NCBI GenBank assembly: GCA_900074885.1
Contig: FJUW01000074.1
Location: forward strand, 247,006-311,005
From: Rhynchosporium graminicola
Taxonomy: Eukaryota; Ascomycota; Leotiomycetes; Helotiales; Ploettnerulaceae
Direction: 5' to 3'
DNA: 64,000 nt
Both the position numbers and the translations under genes were made by a program. How positions within the stretch are numbered: the stretch's first letter is position 1; every line of letters starts with the position of its first letter. This document shows, piece after piece, positions 13,432-25,329 of the stretch. Below the pieces are notes generated by a model, which was given only the letters and a program-made list of their open reading frames with translations, was not told the origin of the DNA and ran no database searches.

Positions 13432-13701
13432 GTTATAACGACACAAGACTCAAGGCGGTATACAAGCAAGAATAAACAAGTAGGGAGGCTAAGAGCGATC
13501 TTATATAGTCTACTACGAAAGAAACAAAAAGATAAGGAAGGAAGAAGAAGAGAGATAGAGTGTAAAGCACCTTATATATATATACTAGTACTAGTCCGAT
13601 ACTATACCGGGTCGGATACTAGTTCTGCCGGGATACTTATGAACTTAGGCCCTATTATCTATCCTTCTTCTTATATGATATTCAGGTAAGCTATTGTTAT
13701 A
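13432..13701 (-). repeat. Element 3 LTR (left; 3' LTR in element sense)
   Basis: Starts TATAACGAC and ends GCTATTGTTATA. The left edge keeps ACACAAGACTCAAGG where the right copy has ACATAAGACTTAAGG. The start may be uncertain by two bases. Confidence 0.88.
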
Positions 13702-14051
13702 TTACCCTCCCCCTAAGAAGAGTTTAACCCTAAGCTCGGAAAGTTATAGTTTATACTAGAATTAGTCTTTATTATAATTATTTTTATTGATATTCGCGTA
13801 ATAAGCGCTAGCCGCTCTTTAGTAGTAGTAAATTCTTTATCAGGTTCTAACTAGTTATATCGCTATAATAGTACTATATTAGTTGTAGCTTCTAAATCGG
13901 GCGGTAAGTAGTATTTACTTTATCTATTTATAGTAAGAGTCGAGTTTAAGTAAGGCGTAGGGTATATAAAAGAAGAGGTTTATTAATATTAGAGCCTTTC
14001 CTTTTTAACCGCGATAACTACTTTAACTTATAAGTTTATTCTCCTTAGACT

Positions 14052-15165
14052 ATGATATAGCTCCTAGAGTAAGTATTATTACTAACTACTATAGTAGTCT
14101 ACTATAATCTTATATATTAATCGATCTAATTAACTCTTCTCTTAATATAAGTAAGTTTCCTATCTTAGTCTTAAGGATAGTCCTTAAGTATAGTATAAGG
14201 GTTTCATAGATCTATAACGCTAACTCCTATAGTACCTTTACTAGTACTTACTAGTACTCTTTTAGTAGCATATTATATATATTACCTGCGGTATATTCGC
14301 GCTTTCCTTAAGATAAAATATAATAATACTCCTATTTTAGAACTCCTATACTTATTTAATAAGCTTAACTCTAAGCTTTATAAGTATTATTTAGCGTTAA
14401 AGAGCAGTTATAAGTATATAAGTTACTTAAACCTAAACGTAGTTATATATACTAACGCGTTATAATTACCTGACTATATTAATACAGAGTATATTATTTT
14501 ATCCGGTTTACTTCCTAGTAATAAAGCTAAGGATATAGAGCTAAATCGGAGTAGTATTATAGCTACTTATAAGGCTATTAATCAGATCTATTATCTTGCG
14601 AAATCTGCTGCTCCTACTATTACGTTAGAGATTACTATTATATAATTAGTAGAGACTTAAGCTTTAAGGCGTTCTATAGAGAAAGTATTTAAAGAGTTAG
14701 AGTTTATTAAAGTAATAAGTTATAATCTTAAACCCTTAGATACTAGTACGATACTAACGCGATATAGGATTTAGATCTTTTAATAATCGATTCAGCGAAA
14801 TCTAGGTTAATAGCTAAAATAATATTAAAGTAGATAAAGAAGTTAAATAATATTATATAGGAATTTGTAAAGAAAGCTATATTTAAAGCTATAATATCTA
14901 ATACTAAGGGAAAGAGGAATTTACCTTCTAGTTTAGAGATAGTATCAGATCTAGATACTCTCGGACCTTCTCTAAAGAAGAAACCTTATAGGATTAGCTA
15001 TTATACTTAGTCTACTACTAGGGCTATATTAGTAGATTTAAATAAGGAGTTAGATATAGTAGTTCCGGTTCTAGATATTCCAGAATTACTAAGAGCTCTA
15101 GAGAACTTAAAAGAGAAAGCTAGTAAAGTAGAAGTAGTTAAAGAAGTAGAGTTTTAGATATAGTA
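14052..15165 (+). pseudogene. Possible antisense ORF in the 3' region of element 3
   Basis: Between the pol end (about 15285) and the 3' LTR, the plus strand (opposite to pol) has a long frame in which stops are limited to scattered TAA/TAG. One frame runs from about 14052 to 14711. A possible 56-bp intron at 14712-14767 (weak donor GTAATA, branch TACTAAC, acceptor ATATAG) joins it in phase to a second frame, 14768 to about 15165, rich in charged helical sequence ending near VEVVKEVEF. I do not recognise the product. Parts of the opposite strand are also fairly open, because TTA and CTA mirror TAA and TAG in RIP-altered DNA, so coding status is unproven. Confidence 0.35.
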
Positions 15166-15284
15166 TTATTATAAAGTATAATTAAGGGATTATCCTTAGT
15201 AATAAATTCTAATACTAATAACTATAATAGCTTATTATCCTCTAAGTAATTATAATTATCTATTCTGTCTTCCTAAGCCTTAAT

Positions 15285-18200
15285 CTACTAATCTAGTTTA
15301 TACGGAGGTCTAGGTTTACTTAAGTTAGTAGCGTAGAAGTCTTTAAGCTTATACGGAGTACTTATTAGGTCGGAAGCGTTATACTAAGTTAAGTCCGGGT
15401 TATAGCTTAGCTAGCTAACTTAATACTTCAGATTACCTCTTAGGAGCTATATAGCGAGTATATCTTATAACTCTTACTCTTCTTAAGTAGAAATAACCTC
15501 CGGGGGTAAGTTTAGTAACTCCTAGCTTAGTAATAGGTTATCCGGGTCCTTAAAGAGTAATTCGGAGGCGAATATATTATATATAGAGGATCCCGAGGGT
15601 AAATCTAGCTTATAAGAGTATCTGATCTTAGCTAGGACCTAGTATAGTCCTACTTAGAGGCTAGATAGCTTCTTACTTAGCTAGTAATTCTTAAGGTTCT
15701 TTATAAAGAGAAATACCTTATCTCTAACTTCCTAGTCGATACTGCGCTGTTTCGGGTCAGTTATAGCGCTTATCCTCTGCTAAGCAGCTAGTATATTAGC
15801 TTTTATAACCTCGATAGCGGATTTAGTATATTTAGCTAAGGATTTAGTATTAGTATAATTAAGCTTCTCTTATAATATCGATACTATAAGTTACTTCTAA
15901 TCTTAGCTATTCCGCAGTAGTATACTATATTTAAGGGTATATAGCGCTATACTAATAGAATTATAAGGTAAGGTTACTTAGGCGCGGTTTATTATTAGTA
16001 GTAGTTCGCCCTAGTTACTCTAGTAGTAATTAACGAAGAGTCTAAAGCGTTAGTTAATATACTAATTTATAATCTCTATTTATCTGTTAGTTTACTAGTA
16101 GAAGGAAATAGAGAGCTTAACTTTAACTCTAATTATATAGTAAAACTCTTACTAGAAGGATAAGACTAGCTAAGCTCTTCAGTTAGATATAATTAACTCA
16201 GGGGTATATCCGAAACGATATATCTATTAGATAAATAATATCGCTATCCTACGAGTATCGATATTATAGTAATATAGTATCGATATAGAGTCTTTCCCTA
16301 AGTAATTAATAAATACTAATATCTTATTAAATCCTTAGTTATTAGGCGGGAAGTCCTTAAAATCTATAGCTAAGTACTATATAAGGTAGCTAAGTACTAG
16401 TAATAAGTAGAGGAATCCTTACTATTTTATCTATTTCAGATAAGAGTACTAGTAAGAGCGGTAATTATAAGTATACTATTTCACGTCCGATATAAGTCCT
16501 TTCTAGTANCTATCTAACTTACTTATTAATTAGGACCTTAGTAGTTATAAAGTATTCTAAGGATCGATAGTCCGTATATACGCTAGTATAGTATCGTAGA
16601 GATATGAGTTCCGGTCTCTATTTCCGGAAAGACTTAATAATAGTATATAGCTCCTTATTATAGATCTTCTAGTTTAGTTTATATCTATTAAGAACGTAAG
16701 AGTAGAATCTAATTAGATACTACTAGTTATCTTTATATAATTAGGAGATAACTCTAGTTATTATACTATTAGAAGTATTAGTTTCTAGTTTAGTTTATAA
16801 TTCAGAGTCGAAATAGTATAGTTTCTGTACTAATAGTAGCTATTAATATAAATCGTCGAAGGACTTCTTGTAATTATTAGTAAAATTCTATAGTACTATA
16901 AGCCGAGTAAGCACTAAGAGAGGTTTAGCGATAAGGCTGAAATTCCGAATAAATTAATAGTAAAACCTATAGAATCCTAAGAAGGATTTTATAGCTATTA
17001 CTATTTCGGGGTACTTCTAGTTTACTAATAATACTACTTTCTTAGGATCTAGCTCGATTCCGTTAGTAATAATAATATATCTAAGGTATTTAGTCCGAGT
17101 AATATAGAATTCGCTTTTCTTAATATCTACTTAGAGTCTAATATCTATTAAGCGTTATAGTACTAATTTAATATATTTCTTATATTCCTAGAGCGTTTCC
17201 GAGTATATAAGAATATTATCTAAGTAAGCTATATAGAAGTTATCTAAGTAATCTAGTAGTATATTATTCATATATCGCTAGTACGTACTAGGTCTATTAT
17301 AGAGCCTAAAAGGTAGTACTTTATATTTATAGGATCCGAAGCGGGTTCGGAAAGTAATATACTCCTCGGATTCGGGGTCTATATAGATATAGTTAAATAT
17401 TACCCGGATATCTAGTTTAGTAAAGATTACTACTTTAGATATATAAGTTAAGAGCTTATCGATCCTAGGTATTAAGTAGGAATCCTTTCGAGTAATCGTA
17501 TTAAGCTTATAATAATCGATATAGAAATATAATCCTCTATTAGCTTTCTTAATAAATAGTATAAGTAATATAAAGGGACTTTAGCTAGATTCGATAAATC
17601 CCTTATCTAGGTTCTCTATAAGGTACTCCTTAGTTACTTATAGTTCGTCTATAGATTACTAATATAAAAGCGAATATATATTAAGTAATAGTTCTTCTAA
17701 AATAATTTTATAATTATATAAGTAATATAATAAAAGAATATTAGAATCCCGCTTAGAAAAGGCTTCCTTAAGAGTATAGTACTATTCCGGTAGCTTTTCG
17801 GCTACGAGTTATTCAGTATCGGGATCCTTAGGAGAGTCGCTATTTAAATAGTCTTATAAGAGGCAGTTTATCTTATAGATACTAGTAAAGAATAATTCGG
17901 AACTTTTATATTTTATATTAAAGTAAAAAGCTATAGTACTAATTTAGTAAATCAGAACTAGTTTCTAGATCCTCGGAGATTAAGAGAAGCACTTATAGTA
18001 GGATTTCGGCGCAAGTATCTTTCTTAATAAATTCGGAGCGGGAAAAAGTTCGGATTCCTTAGCGATAAGCGGAAACAAGTTAAATAGTAAGGATAATACG
18101 TTAATATACTATATTACTACTATTTAGTATAATCGCTATTAGTCTAGCTAGTTTATAGCTAAGTCTCGCGCGTTAGCGTTAATTTAGTAAGATCGATTAA

Positions 18201-20400
18201 TACTAAGTTTATAAAGTAATAGAGTTATAATTATCTCCTTATTATATTAGAGAATAACTAGATAGCGTTCCGATTATAGTAGCTTATAGTAGAGTATATC
18301 TAGCTTAACTTGAAATCGTCGTATCTATTTAATACTAATAATTATATCTTCTTATCCTAAATTAAGGAGAATAAAAAAGTAGTTATAAATACGCTTACTA
18401 TTAATAGAAAAGTATAAACGTATAAAATAAGTAATATAAGTTCTAATAGACTATTAGAACTTACGTATTAGAATAGAATAGAGTAGTAGCTCGATTTTAA
18501 TACTAAGGGCCTCTAATAGTTATCCGGTAAGAGTGCGATTAATAAACAGATAACTATTCGCTCTGATATCGATTAAGCTACTTATAGAGACTCTTAGCCC
18601 GTTTATACTAACTATAGTTAAGTATATAAATTACTTATCTCTTATTAGGGAGTTAAAGTCTAGATTAGAGAGATTATACTTATATAGACTTAAGAAGGAG
18701 TTTTTACTTAAGCTTTATTATTTCCCTCTAGTATTAGTCCAGATTCAGAAGGTATATCTTCTACTATTTCCTTAGTTACTTAATCCTCTTCTGGAAATTC
18801 GTCGATTAACTAAACCTTAGGTAAGTTAAGGTAATCTAGCTTAATATAACTGAGCTATCTATAACTATAATACCTAGAGAGTTCTCCGGTCGAGGTAGTA
18901 GAGCGTTTTAGCGCGGAAAGAGTATTAGACTATACTAGGGTAAAGGTATATACGTATAATATAAGAGTAATTTATTAAGAGGCTAAGCTTAGGGACTAGT
19001 AAGGAGTAGAACTAGTAGAGGTCGTAGTAGTAATAGTAGGCTTATAGTACTATACTAGAGTAGTAGCTTTCTCGGGATAAGTATATTCTGAGTTATAGCG
19101 ACGTTTAGTATTAAAAGAAAGTAAGGATCTAACTATAGAAGCGTAGTCCTTATTCTACGTTAGTTTAATAATAAGAGTTAAAGCGCGTAAGGATAGTATA
19201 ATCTTATCTTATATATAGAAGAACTACTTCTTCTTTTTAACTTTACTTTAGATAGTAGCACTTTAAAATCGACTACGAAACTCGGCGAAAGTCTCGCGTA
19301 TATAGCCGAGTTATTATATTTCTAAGTAGTAGAAAGCGTTATAATAATTATCTTCCTTTAAACTAGTAAGAAAGTTCTTCTCTAATAAGGAGATTATTTT
19401 ATTATTAGTTTTAAACTCGTTAGTAAAGTACTAAAGCGTAAGATACTCCTTAGCTAATCTAGTAACTAGCTCCTATATAAGAACGCGCTAAGAGAAGTCC
19501 GTAAGGTAATAGTTAGCGTTTATAGCTAGCTAGTCTTATATCGATACTCTCTATTAGAGGAAAGTAAAGTCCGATCTATTATCTAAGAGCAGGATCTTCT
19601 TAGTAAGATAAGACTTCCTAAGGCGTGACTCTACTGATTCGGTAATAAGAGAGGGAGATAGTTTATTAGGAATAGTATCTTCTCTCTTAGTACTACGTAT
19701 CGGAATAGAGTTTATTAGCTTATTAAACTCTAGAATACGCGGAGATTACGATATTAGTTCTAGTAGGAGAGTCGAAGATAAGCGAGGGACCCCTATAAGG
19801 AACTTATCTTATATAGAGATTAGTCTATCTATAATATCTTCTAGAGAGTTATTCTTTTCCTCCTAGTCCGCTAATTATTATAAGAGGGAATAGATCAGGT
19901 TCGAGTTACCTGTAGTAGTAGGAGTACTTAGCGATTATACTCCTAGTGAATTTCGCTTTTATTTTCCTTTTTCTCTTAGTTAGTACTTCCTTAATAAGAT
20001 ATTAATATTCTCTAAGGTAAGAGATATTTAGAGTAAGGAAAAGTATAACAAATCGGGTTTAGAGGTAAAGCGAGGAGGATCGCGTTAAGTTCCCTTAGAA
20101 CTAGAGGAGTTTTTAGTTTATTAGTTAAGAGCTATAATAGTAGCTTAAAAAGGGGTATATTAGAGCTATTTCGGCGGTAATACGTAAAGGTTAAAGTTCC
20201 GGGGTATTTATTATATCTTCTTTAAAATCTATTTATAATTCCTTTATATTAAGAGGGTTATTAAAAGAGCGTTAGTAAAGACCTCCTCTATTATACTATT
20301 TATAATAAGCTAAATTAAATCCTGATTTATAGTTATCCGAGAGATCTCTAGTATCTTAGCTATATACAAGTAGTTATTAAATAACTAACTTAGTAATAAG
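15285..20400 (-). pseudogene. Element 3 gag-pol relic with C-terminal chromodomain
   Basis: Minus strand. The Gag zinc knuckle lies at 18872-18831: C-x2-C-x4-H-x4-C spacing is intact, but all four ligands read Tyr. The reverse transcriptase has VLPF and, at 17226-17215, YLDN for YLDD. The integrase C-terminal GPY-type module lies near 15720-15600 and is followed by a chromodomain-type segment (about 15500-15290) with a PDLT.YNASDL core, ending PPYKLD then stop. The changes are TAA/TAG codons, His or Cys to Tyr, and Asp to Asn, as RIP would give. Confidence 0.87.
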
Positions 20401-20445
20401 ATATTATAGTAAGCTATCTCCGGCTATCTTAATCTTTTTATTTAA

Positions 20446-20713
20446 TATAATAACATAAGACTTAAGGCGGTATATAAGTAAGAATAAACAAGTAGGGAGG
20501 CTAAGAGCGATCTTATATAGTTTATTACGAAGGAAATAAAAAGATAAGGAAAGAAGAAGAAAAGAGATAAAGTATAAAGCACCTTATATATATATACTAG
20601 TACTAGTCCGATACTATACCGGGTCGAATACTAGTTCTACCGGGATACCTATAAACTTAGGCCCTATTATCTATCCTTCTTCTCATATGATATTCAGGTG
20701 AGCTGTCGTCATA
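20446..20713 (-). repeat. Element 3 LTR (right; 5' LTR in element sense)
   Basis: Starts TATAATAACATAAG and ends GAGCTGTCGTCATA. The right edge keeps CAGGTGAGCTGTCGTCA where the left copy has CAGGTAAGCTATTGTTA. Confidence 0.9.
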
Positions 20714-20875
20714 CTAGTACCCTATCGCGTTCTTTAGTGAAAAGCTAGAACTTACTAAGTTAAATTATAAAGTATATAACTAAGAACTCCTTATAATTAT
20801 TAAGTGTTTTATATACTAGAGGTATTACCTTAAAGGTAGTATAGCCCTAGTTAAGGTATTAATAGACTATAGTAA

Positions 20876-21077
20876 TATAACGACATAAGACTCAAGGCGG
20901 TATACAAGCAAGAATAAACAAGTAGGGAGGCTAAGAGCGATCTTATATAGTCTAGTACGAAGGAAACAGAAAGATATAGAGCTCTAAAGGAGTCTGCACC
21001 TTCTATATATATAAAGAGGGTATACCTAAGGCACCGATACTAGCCTATATCTGCTACGTATACTATACGCTATTATA
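20876..21077 (-). repeat. Element 4 LTR (left; 3' LTR in element sense)
   Basis: Starts TATAACGACATAAGACTCAAGG and ends ACGCTATTATA. It is collinear with 22881-23082. CA positions near its left edge are TA in the partner. Confidence 0.92.
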
Positions 21078-21094
21078 TTACTCCCTTCTAAGAT

Positions 21095-21116
21095 AAAGGC
21101 TCGCCCTCGAGCCTTT
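21095..21116. other. Perfect 9-bp hairpin beside the element 4 polypurine tract
   Basis: AAAGGCTCG, loop CCCT, CGAGCCTTT. It contains the 14-bp core found at 4279-4292 in element 2. It lies between the gag stop and the polypurine tract. Confidence 0.8.
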
Positions 21117-21210
21117 AAAAGCAAATAAAAAACGAAAGAAAAGATAGTTAAATCAAGTCGAATTCCAAATAAAATCCAAGTAATTTTTAATCTAAAGCGT
21201 AAGACGCAAA

Positions 21211-22860
21211 TCACTTCTTCTTCGTCTTCAATATCAGATAATCGCCCTTATAGTAACCGTACTTCTTATAGTAGTAACACTATACTTCCTCGATAGGTAT
21301 TAAGAGCTCAGAAGACGTACTAACTATCGGTAGAGCTAGAGTAGCTCGAGGTATTAAAGGTAGTTAAGAGAGTTCTAAATCGAGTGCTATAAGAGAAGAG
21401 ACTATAGCTGAATAATCAGTCTTCTAAGAGTACTTAATTAGAGCGGCAGCTATATGTAGCCGTATAATAAGCTTCGGCTAGAGGTAAAAGTACTACTCTG
21501 ATTCAGCTATACCTCCGAGAATTACCGAGCTTTAGAACTTTATACGGAATTACAAAAAGGACTCTTTTTTTATTAAAAGCTTATGAAATTCGGTCTGATA
21601 CTACTCCGTTTCGAGTCCGGAAAAGTAATAAGAAGCGAGTACTGAAATTATCTCTTTAGTAGAGAAGAAAGGCGTAATTTCCGAGAGATAATATAGTTCT
21701 AAGTAACCTCTTATAAAGCTAGAAGTAGAGCTCTAGACTAGCGCTTTATAAGTATGCGTAATTAGGTATTAGTCTAAATTAACTTCTAGTTAGTCCTGAA
21801 TAAAAGCACGCTATTAGCTAAAAGATAAGTTAATCCCTATATTAAGATTATCGATACTTTTAGTTAGTTACGACTTACTAGAGGTCTATAAATTATTAAT
21901 TAAAGAGTATTTAAAAGTAAGTTCTATTAGTAATTATAATACCGAGTTTACTAAAGGTTTAAGGTTTACCGAAGGTCTAGAGTTTATTAATTATACCTAA
22001 ATACGTAAAAACTCGGCAAATATCTGTTCGATGCGACTAATACTAATAGAAAGCTCCCGAGTAGTCGATTCTATCTATAATTAATAGTCTTTAATCGATT
22101 GAAGTAATTCTATAGTAAGTACAGAATCGGAGGGGCTACGAGGGTATTCCGGTGAAGCTATAGGAGCTAGCTGAGCCTTCTTAGGAGGTATAGTATTAGG
22201 TAAGCGAGGCTAAGCGAAAGTGATAAAATACTTAAAAGTTATAGAAGAAGCGAAAGTCGAAATCGAATTCTGAAGAAGCCGAAAGATTAAGAAGAGTTAG
22301 ATATCTTCGTTAAGTAGATATAGAAAGTATTAAATTAAAAGTTCTAGTAAAGGGAGGTCGATTCTGCTGAGGGGGATAAATTATACTAGAGTATAGGGAT
22401 TACGAGTCGAATTCTGATAATTTCCGCTAAGGTAATAAGCTATTTCGTCCTAGCTTAAAAGTAAGGTTTTTCGCTATTAAAGCTACTTTCAGAAGGTTAA
22501 AGTCGAGTGAGAGGATAATAAATATTAGGGCTTATAGGGAAGTTTCTATCTAAAATTCGTCTGCTATTTTACTTCGTACGCACGAAGGAACGAGTTTCGA
22601 AGTATCCGAGAGTAACTTCGTAGTAATACTAGTGCTTCTAAGGCTGAATTATATTTAAATTCCTAGCTATCTGAGAGATCTCTAGAATCTCAGCTCTTTT
22701 GAAAACCTAACTATCGAATTCGTAATTAATAGTACTAACTATTTCTATATAATTCCGAAAATCTAAAGTAAGTAGAGATAACTTAACGAAGAGCTCTCTA
22801 GTAATTATACGTGCGAATCGAGTTTTCTAAGTAAGATATTATTTAATACTATCTCCGGCG
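21211..22860 (-). pseudogene. Element 4 gag relic with terminal zinc knuckle
   Basis: On the minus strand the frame ends with a knuckle at 21279-21238 whose spacing is C-x2-C-x4-H-x4-C; the first Cys survives and the other three ligands read Tyr. A short basic tail KTKKK and a stop at 21213-21211 follow, so the product ends right after nucleocapsid with no pol fusion. Upstream sequence is peppered with TAA/TAG and the start is not resolvable. The tail stop could itself be mutated, but another stop follows within ten codons. Confidence 0.7.
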
Positions 22861-22880
22861 GTCTTAATCTTTCTATTTAA

Positions 22881-23082
22881 TATAACGATATAAGACTTAA
22901 GGCGGTATATAAGTAAGAATAAATAAGTAGGGAAGCTAAGAGCGATCTTATATAGTCTGGTACGAAGGAAACAGAAAGATACAGAGCTCTGAAGGAGTCT
23001 GCACCTTCTATATATATAAGGAGGGTATGCCTAAGGCACCGATACTGGCCCGTATCTGCCACGTATACTATGCGCTGTCACA
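22881..23082 (-). repeat. Element 4 LTR (right; 5' LTR in element sense)
   Basis: Starts TATAACGATATAAGACTTAAGG and ends GCGCTGTCACA, followed by TSD AGTAA. The last 50 bases keep CTGGCCCG, CTGCCACG and GTCACA, which are mutated in the left copy. Confidence 0.92.
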
Positions 23083-25329
23083 AGTAACCTCCGTCACTTT
23101 ATAACTACGATAGTATTAAGCTAGCGATAAGCTAGATAAGCTCTAGAGCTATCTAAGTATAACTTTATATTAAGTTATAGATAAGGGAAAAATAATCCCG
23201 CTGATAGACCGTCGAGAAGGCCTAATTATAAGCTAGCGAAAGATAAGGAAAATATTATACTCTTTACTTTATAAAATAAGCTATAAAGTGTAATTAAAGA
23301 CAGGTTAATCTATATACCTAGTAAAGCTAGTGATATAATAGAGAGTAACCGGTATCCGAACGATAGTATATCGTACTAGTTAACTCAGATTCTATAACTT
23401 ACTAATAATACTTCTTTAAAAGGAGTATCGATCGAGGCTATAGATACGACCTCTACGCTTAACTAGCGATATATGCTTATGAAGCTTAATAGTTCATAGA
23501 ACTTATTTAGAGGTCTAGATACTCTCTTAAGAGGCGCTAGCGAGAAGCCGGGCGCTAGCTAGTATAGCTATAGCTATAGCTATAGATATACTATACTATA
23601 GTTCTTTATAGCGAGTATTATAAGAATCGAAATAGTAAACCCTAAGTCGAACTCACTTCTCTTAACGCTTATAAAGCTATAGAAAAGAGACGCCTTTACT
23701 ATTAAGAAGTTAGCTAGATTATAGAAAACTAGGGATATAGATTAGAGTATTAATAGCGAAAGACTACTTAGATACTAGCGAAAGGCTTATGTTCCGCTAG
23801 ACGAAGCTATCTATACTAAAATTATAAAGATATACTATAATAATTTAACTATAAGCTATTTTAGTTAAGATAAGACGCTAAAGCTTATCTAGCGAAAGTA
23901 CTATTAGCAGAAGATAAAGCCAGATATTAAAGAATATATTAAAAGTTGCGATATTTATTAAAAGATAAAAGTAAGAAGAATAAAGATAGCTAGCGAGATA
24001 TAAGCGCCTAGCTAGCTAAGTAAGCTATTTAAGTCTATAACTATAGACTTTATTATAGATCTGCTACCTTATAAAGGGAGCTCTATAGGAAGAATCTCCG
24101 ATAGTTTACTAGTAATTATTAATAGATATACTAAAGATATAGAGTATATTCCTTACTTAAAGATAATTAATACGCTAGGCTTAGCTCGGCTATTTATCGA
24201 CTATTAGTTTAAGGACTACGGATTACCTGCGGTTATTATTACTAATAGAGGTTCTGTTTTCACTTCTAAGTTCTAATAAGAAGTATGCTTTTATCTCCGA
24301 ATAATAAGAGGTCTTTCGACAGCGTTTTACTTATAAACTAATAAGTAAACGGAACGATAAAACTAAGCTATAGAAGTATAGCTATAGTATTTCGTATACT
24401 ATCTTTAAGATAATTAGGTAGACCTGTTACCTATAGCGAAGTTCGCGTATATGAATATATATTATAAGGCTATTAGAATAAGTCTAAATAAGGCTAGGTA
24501 TAGAATTATACTAGATAGTCGCTAGAGTATTGAGGACGATCCTATAAGAGGAGAGATACTTACTACTAAAGAAAGAGTAGAAGAAGTAATTAAGAAACGC
24601 TAAGAGCTAGAGAATAGCTAGCGAAGAACTAAAGAAACCTAAGCGAAGTAGTATAATAAGAACTATCGACTAGTCAAATTTAAAGTAGATTAATAAGTTC
24701 TACTCTTAGTAAAGAATATCAAAACTATTTGATCGAGTAAGAAGCTAGACTACTAATTTCTAAGGCTATTTAAGATTAGTAAAAGAATTAGAAAGCAGGT
24801 ATATCGATTAGATTTACCTACTAAGTATAGTCAGCTATATAATATCTTCTATATCTTACTATTAGAACTATACTAGTAAAGGCCCGGCGAGTCGCTAGAA
24901 ATTATCTAACCTGATCTTATCGATAGCGAAGAGTTATAAGAGATTAAGTCCTTACTAGACCGGCGAGTAGTTAGAGAGAGAGAATAATTCCTAGTAAGAT
25001 AGAAAGAGTTTACTTCTACTTATAATTCTTAGGAGCTAAAAGAAAACCTCTAGGGACTCTAGAAAGAAATTAAAGCTCTAAAAAATTAAAACGCTATAGA
25101 AAGACTAGCGAAACGCTAGCGAAAGTGAAATAATACTTATAAAAGAATATATACTTTTCTGTTTTTTCCTATAGGGTTTTATAGTTTTAAAGGCATATTA
25201 GAGATTATAAATCTAATAAAAGTCTAAGAGGAAAAAGAGGTTTTATTATCTATATAGATCGCTAGTAAACTAGCCCTTACTAGATAAACTCCGAGATATC
25301 GCTAAAGAAAGTTTATTTAGTAACCTCCT

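Larger units (their letters stand above)
13432..20713 (-). mobile_element. Element 3: Ty3/gypsy chromovirus-like element nested in element 1 RNase H
   Basis: LTRs lie at 13432-13701 and 20446-20713 (about 268-270 bp). The target duplication CTAGT is at 13427-13431 and 20714-20718. A polypyrimidine run at about 13704-13713 inside the left LTR puts the element on the minus strand. Removing it together with one target copy restores continuity of the element 1 RNase H frame, an independent check on the borders. Length is about 7.28 kb, including about 1.6 kb between the pol end and the 3' LTR. One ambiguous base (N) is at 16509. Confidence 0.92.
20876..23082 (-). mobile_element. Element 4: short gag-only LTR element nested in element 1 RNase H
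   Basis: LTRs of exactly 202 bp lie at 20876-21077 and 22881-23082, flanked by AGTAA at 20871-20875 and 23083-23087. The internal region is only 1,803 bp. A polypyrimidine tract at 21081-21088 puts it on the minus strand. About the first 100 bp of the LTR as written (the U5 side) and the adjoining leader (22880 to about 22840) match element 3, while the rest of the LTR differs. I found no protease, reverse transcriptase or integrase motif. Excision on paper restores the element 1 reading frame. It is best described as a non-autonomous relative of element 3. Confidence 0.9.
10640..25095 (+). pseudogene. Element 1 gag-pol relic, split by elements 3 and 4
   Basis: The Gag zinc knuckle is at 11687-11728: the C-x2-C-x4-H-x4-C spacing is kept, but three of four ligands now read Tyr. 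The retropepsin active site (near 11879-11893) reads NSR instead of DSG. The reverse transcriptase contains TKLDL and, at 12887-12898, YLNN for YLDD. RNase H starts near 13310, is interrupted at 13432, resumes at 20719-20870 (IAFFSEKLEL), is interrupted again, and resumes at 23088. The integrase zinc module with SCDIYQK (about 23877-23975) is followed by the catalytic core (DFI near 24045, ITNRG near 24230 with Asp to Asn, TERQNQAIE near 24350). A chromodomain-like segment follows at about 24900-25090. Stops throughout make it non-functional. Confidence 0.9.

Noticed and set aside
16501..16510. Possible break near N at 16509
   Set aside because: A single ambiguous base inside element 3 pol; flanking sequence continues, so not an assembly gap.
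21026..21214. 62-aa minus-strand ORF at the left end of element 4
   Set aside because: It runs from just past the gag stop through the hairpin and polypurine tract into the LTR; its sequence is explained by those parts and it has no motif.
22877..23062. 61-aa minus-strand ORF
   Set aside because: Lies almost wholly inside the element 4 LTR.
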